Assembly (NCBI GenBank): GCA_028292145.1
Contig: JAQGMX010000282.1
Location: 1 to 7,156, forward strand
Reading direction: 5' to 3'
DNA from: Variovorax sp.
GTDB lineage: Bacteria; Pseudomonadota; Gammaproteobacteria; Burkholderiales; Burkholderiaceae_C
Length of the DNA: 7,156 nucleotides
The translations under genes were made by a program, and so were the position numbers. The notes under the pieces were generated by a model, which did not search any database, was not told the DNA's origin, and saw only the letters and a program-made list of their open reading frames with translations. Below are positions 1 to 6,581 of this stretch, piece by piece (position 1 is the first letter of the stretch; each line of letters begins with the position of its first letter).

Positions 1-1265
<1,265 letters not shown>

Positions 1266-1302
1266 CTGTGTGCTGGTTCTTTCGGGTGGAAGACTGCGCG
1301 GA

Positions 1303-1338
1303 CCACGCGGCTGGGGCATCGGCTGCCCCGCGGCGTGG
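1303..1338. repeat. Imperfect GC-rich inverted repeat in the ettA leader
   Basis: The inner arms GGGGCA (1313-1318) and TGCCCC (1324-1329) pair perfectly around a 5-nt loop. The outer arms CCACGC (1303-1308) and GCGTGG (1333-1338) also pair perfectly, separated from the inner stem by a small internal loop of 4 and 3 nt. The structure lies 37-73 nt upstream of the ettA start codon. Neither side carries a T-tract, so it does not look like an intrinsic terminator. It could be an RNA hairpin in the ettA 5' leader, a protein site, or a chance product of GC-rich DNA. Confidence 0.5.
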
Positions 1339-1351
1339 CGGCAAAACCTCG

Positions 1352-1357
1352 ATTATC
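1352..1357 (-). promoter_or_regulatory. Possible -10 box for ettA
   Basis: Read on the minus strand this is GATAAT, five of six matches to the sigma70 -10 consensus, in otherwise GC-rich surroundings. Transcription would start near 1345 and the leader would begin just upstream of the 1303-1338 hairpin. No good -35 hexamer lies 16-18 bp upstream; the TTGTCG on the same strand is too far away. The call rests on a single box and is weak. Confidence 0.22.
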
Positions 1358-1399
1358 CGCCTAGATGGCTTTTCCGCCGTTCATGCGACAATGCGACTC

Positions 1400-1424
1400 G
1401 TTGCCGGGCTCAGTTACCCGCAAC
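1400..1424. repeat. Bulged inverted repeat between ettA and rhlE
   Basis: GTTGC (1400-1404) pairs with GCAAC (1420-1424), and after one unpaired C, GGG (1406-1408) pairs with CCC (1417-1419), leaving an 8-nt loop. That gives an 8-bp stem with one bulge. There is no T-tract on either side, so it is not a typical terminator. Its role is unknown; it could be an operator-like site or chance. Confidence 0.35.
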
Positions 1425-1551
1425 AGCGGCTCTTCTGCCGGGGACAAGATGGCTTACCGCACGCAGGTGCAACGGGCTCTCGGCTCCCATCCCTGATTAC
1501 ATCTGCCTCTACTGGCCTGGTCGCTCCAACAAAGAGCATCAAGGCGGGCCG

Positions 1552-1590
1552 ATGCCAATGCGCCATGGAAGGCGCTTGATTCTCCAATGA
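1552..1590 (+). CDS. Possible 12-codon leader ORF overlapping the rhlE start
   Basis: An ATG at 1552 opens a 12-residue frame (MPMRHGRRLILQ) whose TGA stop (1588-1590) overlaps the rhlE ATG (1587-1589) in the ATGA arrangement typical of translational coupling. A purine-rich AAGGCGGG (1541-1548) sits at suitable spacing before the ATG, whereas rhlE itself has only GGAAGG about 14 nt upstream of its start, which is long. The Shine-Dalgarno lies in the loop of a small potential hairpin, GCATC (1536-1540) with GATGC (1551-1555). Such a short frame can arise by chance, and nothing in its sequence shows a function. If real, it would act through its translation rather than its product. Confidence 0.25.
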   Translation: MPMRHGRRLILQ

Positions 1591-3503
1591 CCTTTGATGA
1601 TTTGAAGTTGGCCCCGGCCATCCTGAAGGCTGTGCTCGAACACGGCTACGACACGCCCACGCCAATCCAGGCCCAGGCGATCCCCGTGGTGCTCGACGGG
1701 CACGACCTGCTCGGCGGCGCCCAGACCGGCACCGGCAAGACGGCTGCGTTCACGCTGCCGATGCTGCACAAGCTCACCATGAGCCGCAGCGCCACCAACA
1801 AGTTCGGCGGCACCGGCATCCGCGCACTGGTGCTCACCCCCACCCGCGAACTCGCCGCGCAGGTCGAGGAATCGGTTCGCACCTACGGCAAGTATCTGCA
1901 ACTCGAATCCACCGTGATCTTCGGCGGCGTCGGCATGAACCCGCAGATCAGCAAGCTCAAGAAGGGTGTCGACATCCTCGTCGCCACGCCGGGTCGCCTG
2001 CTCGATCTGCAGCAACAGGGAATGCTCGACCTGTCGCAGGTCCAGATCCTGATCCTCGACGAAGCCGACCGCATGCTCGACATGGGCTTCATCCACGACG
2101 TGAAGAAAATCCTCGCGCTGGTACCGAAGGAAAAGCAGAGCCTGCTGTTCTCGGCCACCTTCAGCGACGAGATTCGCGACCTCGCAGCCAACCTGCTGAA
2201 GGATCCGCAGAGCATCCAGGTCACCCCGCGCAACACGACCGTGCAGCGCATCACGCAGGTGATCCATCCGGTCGGCCGCGGCAAGAAGAAGGCGCTGCTC
2301 GCGCACATCATCAACGAGCACAACTGGAGCCAGGTGCTGGTGTTCACGCGCACCAAGTTCGGCGCCAACAACGTCGCCGAATTCCTGACCAAAAACGGCA
2401 TCCAGGCGATGGCGCTGCACGGCAACAAGAGCCAGAGCGCCCGCACGCAAGCGTTGGCCGGCTTCAAGAGCGGCGACATCCGCGCGCTGGTGGCCACCGA
2501 CATCGCGGCCCGCGGCATCGATATCGACGAGCTGCCGCACGTCGTCAATTTTGAAATCCCGAACGTCTCCGAAGACTATGTTCACCGCATCGGCCGCACC
2601 GGCCGCGCGGGCAACAGCGGCGAAGCCGTCAGCCTGGTCTGCCTGGACGAAGAAGGCTTCATGCAGGAAATCGAACGCTTCACGAAGCAGCAGATTCCGG
2701 TCAAGACCGTCGAGGGCTTCGGTCCCGACGAAGGCGAACGCGCCGAACCGATCGCCATGGGTCGCCAGACGATCTGGGGCGGCGCCGGTCGTCCGCCGAG
2801 CCGTGACGTGATGCAGGCTGCCGCAAAGGCCGCCCGCACCGAAATGCTGCAGCGCATGCGCGACAGCAAGGGTAGCCAGGGCGAGCGCGCTGGCGGCGGT
2901 GGTGGCAATGGCGGCGGAAACGGCGGCGGTGGCGGCGGTCAACGTCGTGCCGGCGGCGGCGGCGGTGCGCCCCAAGGCGCACGCGGCGGGAACGGCGGCG
3001 GCAATGGCAACGGCAGCAGCGCCGGTTACGGCAACGGTGGTGGCAACGGCGGTGGCCAGGGCCCGCGCGGCCAGGGTCCACGCGGGCCGGGCGGTCCGGC
3101 CCGCGGTCCACGCGACATGCCGCGTGACATGCAGCCACGTGCACCACAGCACGCAGGTTATGCAGGCCCGCAAGGCGGCATGCCGCATGAAGAGCGCCAG
3201 CCACGCCATCACGGCAACAGCCACAGCCCGACGCAAGCTAACCAGGTCGCGCATCTGCGCGCCGAATCGGTCGGCAGCGGTGACGGCCAGCCGGATCCGT
3301 TACGCACCAGCGTCGACGCCGCATTCGGCGCCGGTCGCGGTCGTCGCACTGGCGGCGGCGGCGGTGGTGGCGGCTACGGCGGCAACCGCTCCGGCGGTGG
3401 CGGCGGTGGAGGCCGTTCGGGCGGCGGTGGTGGTGGGTATGGCGGCGGCGGCGGCGGTGGTGGCCGTTCAGGTGGCGGCGGTGGCCGTTCCTTCGGACGC
3501 TGA
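1587..3503 (+). CDS. rhlE: DEAD-box ATP-dependent RNA helicase, RhlE subfamily, with long Gly/Arg-rich tail
   Basis: A cytosolic helicase that uses ATP to unwind short RNA duplexes; RhlE proteins are linked to ribosome maturation, RNA decay and cold growth. It has 638 residues. The N-terminus MTFDDLKLAPAILKAV is RhlE-like, which supports this ATG. Motifs in order: Q motif around F3 and P26-I27-Q28; motif I AQTGTGKT 45-52; Ia PTRELA 85-90; Ib TPGR 134-137; motif II DEAD 158-161; motif III SAT 189-191; motif VI HRIGRTGR 333-340. The catalytic core ends near residue 380. From 436 to about 508 and again from 583 to 638 the protein is nearly all Gly with Arg, Asn, Gln and Tyr. Between them lies a His/Pro/Gln-rich stretch and DPLRTSVDAAF (570-580), similar to a motif I recall near the end of betaproteobacterial RhlE. 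The tail is probably disordered and RNA-binding. The gene is monocistronic as judged by the terminator after it. Confidence 0.95.
   Translation: MTFDDLKLAPAILKAVLEHGYDTPTPIQAQAIPVVLDGHDLLGGAQTGTGKTAAFTLPMLHKLTMSRSATNKFGGTGIRALVLTPTRELAAQVEESVRTYGKYLQLESTVIFGGVGMNPQISKLKKGVDILVATPGRLLDLQQQGMLDLSQVQILILDEADRMLDMGFIHDVKKILALVPKEKQSLLFSATFSDEIRDLAANLLKDPQSIQVTPRNTTVQRITQVIHPVGRGKKKALLAHIINEHNWSQVLVFTRTKFGANNVAEFLTKNGIQAMALHGNKSQSARTQALAGFKSGDIRALVATDIAARGIDIDELPHVVNFEIPNVSEDYVHRIGRTGRAGNSGEAVSLVCLDEEGFMQEIERFTKQQIPVKTVEGFGPDEGERAEPIAMGRQTIWGGAGRPPSRDVMQAAAKAARTEMLQRMRDSKGSQGERAGGGGGNGGGNGGGGGGQRRAGGGGGAPQGARGGNGGGNGNGSSAGYGNGGGNGGGQGPRGQGPRGPGGPARGPRDMPRDMQPRAPQHAGYAGPQGGMPHEERQPRHHGNSHSPTQANQVAHLRAESVGSGDGQPDPLRTSVDAAFGAGRGRRTGGGGGGGGYGGNRSGGGGGGGRSGGGGGGYGGGGGGGGRSGGGGGRSFGR
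2892..3108 (+). repeat. Glycine-codon low-complexity tract 1 (RhlE residues 436-508)
   Basis: A run of GGC/GGT codons interrupted by Asn, Gln, Arg and Ala codons, ending in GPRGQGPRGPGG-type repeats. GGC, GGT and a few GGA/GGG codons alternate, so the repeat is degenerate at DNA level while regular in protein. Such tracts are prone to length change and to assembly error. Confidence 0.85.
3333..3500 (+). repeat. Glycine-codon low-complexity tract 2 (RhlE residues 583-638)
   Basis: This begins GRGRR and continues as blocks of 4-9 glycines separated by RS or Y, with the RSGGGGG unit repeated several times, and ends in RSFGR before the stop. It resembles RGG/YGG-box RNA-binding tails. At DNA level the unit is a GGCGGTGGC-like repeat. 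It is separated from the first tract by about 225 bp of ordinary sequence. Confidence 0.85.
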
Positions 3504-3529
3504 TCGCCAACGATCCGCAGAACAACTTC

Positions 3530-3559
3530 AAAGGGCCCTTCGGGGCCTTTTGTGTTTTT
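3530..3559 (+). terminator. Rho-independent terminator after rhlE
   Basis: AAAGG (3530-3534), one bulged G, CCC (3536-3538), a TTCG loop (3539-3542), GGG (3543-3545), CCTTT (3546-3550), then a T-rich run TGTGTTTTT (3551-3559). That is an 8-bp stem with a stable UUCG tetraloop closed by a C-G pair, 26 nt after the rhlE stop. It separates rhlE from the idn genes, which therefore probably need their own promoter. Confidence 0.88.
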
Positions 3560-3592
3560 CATCGGGGCAAGACCGGATGCGGCAATCGGCAA

Positions 3593-3609
3593 TGCATCCA
3601 AAGAATGCA
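3593..3609. promoter_or_regulatory. Short inverted repeat upstream of idnO (possible operator)
   Basis: TGCAT (3593-3597) and ATGCA (3605-3609) form perfect arms separated by 7 nt, 28-44 nt upstream of the preferred idnO start. AAGAAT (3601-3606) inside it has four of six matches to a -10 box, but no -35 stands out. The position between terminator and gene suits an operator for a sugar-acid repressor, yet 5-bp arms are short enough to occur by chance. Confidence 0.25.
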
Positions 3610-3636
3610 GGTCCATTCCCCGAAAGAAAATCCGCC

Positions 3637-4410
3637 TTGAATTCCGTCCTCCAAAGTTTCAGCCTCGCCGGGCGCACGGCGCTCATCACCGGGTCCAGCG
3701 CCGGCATCGGCTTCGCGCTGGCCCGCGGCCTTGCGGGCGCAGGCGCGCGCGTGATCCTGAACGCACGCAACGCCGACAAGCTGGCAGACGCAGCCGAGGT
3801 GCTGCGCAGCGAAGGAGCCGATGTCGTCACCGAAGCGTTCGACGTCACTTCCGGCGAGGCGGTCAAAGCCGCCGTCGACCGCATCGAATCCGAAACCGGC
3901 CCGATCGACATCCTCATCAACAACGCCGGCATGCAGCGCCGTGCACCGCTCGACCAGTTTGCCGAGGCCGACTGGCACGAACTCATGCGGACCAATCTCG
4001 ACAGCGTGTTCCTCGTCGGCCAGGCCGTCGCGCGGCACATGATCGGCCGCAAACGCGGAAAGATCGTCAATATCTGTTCGGTACAGAGCGAACTCGGCCG
4101 CCCGGGCATCGCGCCGTACACGGCGAGCAAGGGCGCGGTGAAGATGCTGACCAAAGGCATGGCGATCGACTGGGGCCAGCACGGCATCCAGGTCAACGGG
4201 CTCGGCCCCGGCTATTTCAAGACCGAGCTGACGCAGGCGCTGGTGGACAACGCGGAGTTCACGCAATGGCTGGTCAACCACACGCCGTCGCGGCGCTGGG
4301 GCAACGTCGAGGATCTGGTCGGCGCGGCGGTGTTCCTGTCGAGCAATGCCTCGAATTTCGTCAACGGCCACATCCTCTACGTGGACGGCGGCGTCACGGC
4401 GCAGCTCTAG
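3637..4410 (+). CDS. idnO: Gluconate 5-dehydrogenase / 5-keto-D-gluconate 5-reductase (SDR family), probable TTG start
   Basis: A cytosolic short-chain dehydrogenase that interconverts 5-keto-D-gluconate and D-gluconate, the second step of L-idonate catabolism. From the TTG at 3637 it has 257 residues, the usual family length, and begins NSVLQSFSLAGRTALITG. An in-frame ATG at 3592 would add 15 residues (MHPKNAGPFPERKSA) that the family lacks. A purine-rich GAAAGAAAA (3622-3630) precedes the TTG at plausible spacing. Motifs: cofactor loop TGSSAGIG 18-25, R44 after strand beta-2 (suggests NADP(H)), NNAG 95-98, active-site N120, S148, Y161 and K165. GMQRRAPL, NICSVQSELGR, GYFKTEL and the C-terminal VNGHILYVDGG closely resemble E. 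coli IdnO and separate it from general SDRs. idnD follows after 28 bp. The same frame stays open far upstream across the rhlE tail, but that is a GC-rich shadow. Confidence 0.9.
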   Translation: MNSVLQSFSLAGRTALITGSSAGIGFALARGLAGAGARVILNARNADKLADAAEVLRSEGADVVTEAFDVTSGEAVKAAVDRIESETGPIDILINNAGMQRRAPLDQFAEADWHELMRTNLDSVFLVGQAVARHMIGRKRGKIVNICSVQSELGRPGIAPYTASKGAVKMLTKGMAIDWGQHGIQVNGLGPGYFKTELTQALVDNAEFTQWLVNHTPSRRWGNVEDLVGAAVFLSSNASNFVNGHILYVDGGVTAQL

Positions 4411-4438
4411 AAAAAACAGAAGAACGGAAAGCAAAGAC

Positions 4439-5473
4439 ATGGAAGCACTCGTCATCCACGCGCCCGGCGACCTGCGGGTCGAAACCATCGACACCGCGCC
4501 GCTCGGCGCCGGCCAACTGCAGGTGCGCGTGCGCTGCGGCGGCATCTGCGGTTCGGACCTGCACTACTACCAGCACGGCGGCTTCGGCACGATCCGCATC
4601 AGGGAGCCGATGGTGCTCGGCCATGAAGTATCGGGCGTCATCGAAGCGGTCGGCTCTTCGGTGACCGGCTTCGCGGCCGGCGAGCGGGTCGCGATCAGCC
4701 CGAGCAATCCCTGCGGGATCTGCAAGTTCTGCCAGCAAGGCCTGCAGAACCACTGCCTCGACATGCGGTACTACGGCAGCGCCATGCGCATGCCGCACGT
4801 GCAGGGCGCCTTCCGTCAGCAGATCGTCGTCGAGACGCACCAGGCGCACAAGCTGGCCGACCATGTGAGCGACGGCGAAGGCGCGATGGCCGAGCCGCTG
4901 TCGGTCGCGCTGCATGCGGTGCGCCGGGCCGGGCCTCTGCTGGGCAAGCGCGTGCTGGTCACCGGCTGCGGTCCGATCGGCGCGCTGGCGATCATCGCGG
5001 CGCGACGCGCGGGCGCCTCGCACATCGTGGCGACGGATGTCGGCGCGCACACGCTCGGCAAGGCGCTGAAAGTGGGTGCCGACGAGGTCGTGAACGTGGC
5101 CGAGACGCCCGACGGCCTTCAGCGTTTCACGGCCGACAAGGGCAGCTTCGACGTGCTGTTCGAAGCCAGCGGCAACGCCCGTGCGTTGGTCGGCGCTTTC
5201 GATGCGCTGCGTCCGCGCGGCATCGTCGTTCAGGTCGGGCTGGGCGGCGAGATGACGTTGCCGATCAACACCATTGTGGCGAAGGAGTTCGAGCTGCGCG
5301 GCGCCTTCCGCTTCCACGAAGAATTCGCGGTCGCGGTGGAGCTGCTGAACAAGCGGCTGGTCGACGTGAAGCCATTGATCTCGGCGACGCTGTCGTACCG
5401 CGATTCGGCCCGTGCCTTCGCGCTGGCAGCGGACCGGTCGCAGGCGATGAAGGTGATCCTGAACTTCGACTGA
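4439..5473 (+). CDS. idnD: L-idonate 5-dehydrogenase (zinc-dependent MDR family)
   Basis: Oxidises L-idonate to 5-keto-D-gluconate, which IdnO then reduces to D-gluconate. It has 344 residues, usual for the family. The ATG at 4439 is preceded by CGGAAAG about 8 nt upstream, inside an A-rich 28-bp gap after idnO, so the two genes probably share a transcript. Catalytic zinc ligands: C37 (in GGICGSDLHYY), H62-E63 (in LGHE) and E152 (in AEPL). Structural zinc cysteines are C92, C95, C98 and C106. Rossmann motif GCGPIG 176-181; D200 at the end of strand beta-2 suggests NAD(H). The stretches CTDMRFFGSAM-like (here CLDMRYYGSAM, 106-116), VQVGLGG and LRGAFRFHEEF correspond to E. coli IdnD. A related polyol dehydrogenase (sorbitol or xylitol type) is the main alternative, but pairing with idnO favours idonate. 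Confidence 0.88.
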   Translation: MEALVIHAPGDLRVETIDTAPLGAGQLQVRVRCGGICGSDLHYYQHGGFGTIRIREPMVLGHEVSGVIEAVGSSVTGFAAGERVAISPSNPCGICKFCQQGLQNHCLDMRYYGSAMRMPHVQGAFRQQIVVETHQAHKLADHVSDGEGAMAEPLSVALHAVRRAGPLLGKRVLVTGCGPIGALAIIAARRAGASHIVATDVGAHTLGKALKVGADEVVNVAETPDGLQRFTADKGSFDVLFEASGNARALVGAFDALRPRGIVVQVGLGGEMTLPINTIVAKEFELRGAFRFHEEFAVAVELLNKRLVDVKPLISATLSYRDSARAFALAADRSQAMKVILNFD

Positions 5474-5488
5474 TCGCCGACTAGTCGA
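5466..5488. repeat. Inverted repeat spanning both convergent stop codons
   Basis: TCGACT (5466-5471) pairs with AGTCGA (5483-5488) across 11 nt, and the right half contains the perfect 10-bp palindrome CGACTAGTCG (5478-5487). The idnD stop (5471-5473) and the ABC ATPase stop (5481-5483) both lie inside. No T-tract follows on either strand, so this is at best a weak bidirectional termination or RNA-end structure, and may be chance. Confidence 0.35.
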
Positions 5489-6551
5489 GACGCGCGCCGC
5501 TGGCGCTGTCGAAGACATGCGCCTTGGCGATGTCGAGCGTCAGATACACCGTATCGTCGGGCTTGACGTCGACTCGGCCGTGCATCACCAGCACGATCTT
5601 CTCGGTACCGACCTGCAGCAACAGTTCGGTTTCCGCGCCGGTTGGCTCCACCACGACGACCTGCGCCGGAATGCCCTCGCCTGTCGCCGACAGTTCCAGA
5701 TCGGTCGGCCGCACGCCGTAGTGAACGGCCTGCCCTTCGGTGACGCGTGCATCGACGGGCAGCGGCCAGTGCGAGCCCTGCGCTTCGACCCAGGGCCGCC
5801 CGTGCGCGTGGCGCGCGGTGCCGGCCAGCACGTTCATCGACGGCGAGCCGATGAACTGCGCGACGAAGAGATTCACCGGCCGGTCGAACAGCTCCAGCGG
5901 CGTGCCGATCTGTTCGACGATGCCGTCGTGCATCACAACGATCCGGTCGGCCATGGTCATGGCTTCAATCTGGTCGTGCGTGACGTAGACGGTGGTGGTT
6001 TTCAGGCGCTGGTGCAGCGCCTTGATCTCGGCACGCATCGCGACGCGCAGCTTGGCGTCGAGGTTCGACAACGGCTCGTCGAACAGAAACACCTTCGGGT
6101 CGCGCACGATCGCGCGGCCCATCGCCACGCGCTGACGCTGCCCGCCGGAGAGCTCGCGCGGGTACCGGTGCACCAGCGCGCCGAGGTCGAGGATCTTCGC
6201 TGCGCGCTCCACGCGCGCCTCGGTATCGGCCTTGTCGGCATTGCGCAGTCGCATGCTGAAAGCCATGTTCTCGCCGACCGTCATGTGCGGATAGAGCGCA
6301 TAGCTCTGGAAAACCATCGCGATGTCGCGGTCTTTGGATTCGAGATCGTTGACGACGCGATCGTCTATCAGGATTTCGCCGCCGCTGATGGCTTCGAGGC
6401 CGGCCAGCATGCGCAGCAGCGTCGACTTGCCGCAGCCTGAAGGCCCGACCAGCACGACGAATTCGCCGTCTTTGATGTCGAAACTCAGGCCGCGAATGAT
6501 CGGCACCTTGCCGAAGGATTTCTGTACTTTGCGAAACGAAACGGTTGCCAT
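5481..6551 (-). CDS. Carbohydrate ABC importer ATP-binding protein (MalK/UgpC/MsmK family)
   Basis: The nucleotide-binding subunit that powers import of a sugar, polyol or related solute at the inner membrane, acting as a dimer on two permeases. It has 356 residues, typical for the family. Motifs: Walker A GPSGCGKST 36-44, Q-loop Q82 in FQSYALYPHMTV, signature LSGGQ 134-138, Walker B FLFDEP with D158/E159, D-loop SNLDAKLR, H-loop H192. After about residue 235 comes the C-terminal TOBE/OB regulatory domain of MalK-type ATPases (starting near FIGSPSMNVLAG, with HYGVRPTDLEL further on). A good Shine-Dalgarno, AGGGA, lies 9 nt before the ATG. It is 30 bp downstream of the permease gene, so they share an operon. 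These ATPases are often shared between importers, so the sequence does not tell the substrate, and I give no gene symbol. Confidence 0.93.
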   Translation of the reverse strand: MATVSFRKVQKSFGKVPIIRGLSFDIKDGEFVVLVGPSGCGKSTLLRMLAGLEAISGGEILIDDRVVNDLESKDRDIAMVFQSYALYPHMTVGENMAFSMRLRNADKADTEARVERAAKILDLGALVHRYPRELSGGQRQRVAMGRAIVRDPKVFLFDEPLSNLDAKLRVAMRAEIKALHQRLKTTTVYVTHDQIEAMTMADRIVVMHDGIVEQIGTPLELFDRPVNLFVAQFIGSPSMNVLAGTARHAHGRPWVEAQGSHWPLPVDARVTEGQAVHYGVRPTDLELSATGEGIPAQVVVVEPTGAETELLLQVGTEKIVLVMHGRVDVKPDDTVYLTLDIAKAHVFDSASGARLD

Positions 6552-6581
6552 GGATCGAGGTCCCTGCCTTGTTTTTGGACG

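Larger units (their letters stand above)
1266..1586. other. Divergent intergenic region between ettA and rhlE
   Basis: This 321-bp stretch separates two divergently transcribed genes and should hold both promoters. The open frames across it (for example plus-strand frames of just over 100 codons) have no recognisable protein character and run into the flanking genes, so I do not call them. No sigma70 promoter with good -35 and -10 boxes at proper spacing is visible for rhlE. Structures that can be seen are listed separately: an imperfect GC-rich inverted repeat (1303-1338), a bulged hairpin (1400-1424), a -10-like box for ettA and a 12-codon ORF overlapping the rhlE start. Confidence 0.7.

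Noticed and set aside
1268..1579. Plus-strand frames of just over 100 codons in the ettA-rhlE gap as possible small proteins
   Set aside because: No good ribosome binding site, no recognisable domain, and the frames run through the hairpins and leader region; only the last 12 codons (from 1552) deserve attention.
1539..3254. A 571-codon open frame on the minus strand across rhlE
   Set aside because: It is antisense to a clearly recognisable DEAD-box helicase; its Ala/Val/Arg/Leu-rich product has no family features and comes from strong GC bias and glycine codons read backwards.
2892..3500. Glycine-codon repeats as a CRISPR array or minisatellite
   Set aside because: The units are in-frame, degenerate and coding; there are no constant repeats with unique spacers.
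2899..3636. Upstream extension of the idnO frame across the rhlE tail
   Set aside because: This part is Ala/Val-rich, overlaps rhlE and its terminator, and is not found in SDR enzymes; the SDR fold begins just after 3637.
4394..5518. A 374-codon minus-strand frame opposite idnD
   Set aside because: It is antisense to a zinc dehydrogenase with all metal ligands present; the product is Arg/Ala/His-rich and has no family features.
5517..6440. A 307-codon plus-strand frame opposite the ABC ATPase gene
   Set aside because: The minus strand carries Walker A, signature, Walker B and H-loop in the correct order; the plus frame is a shadow.
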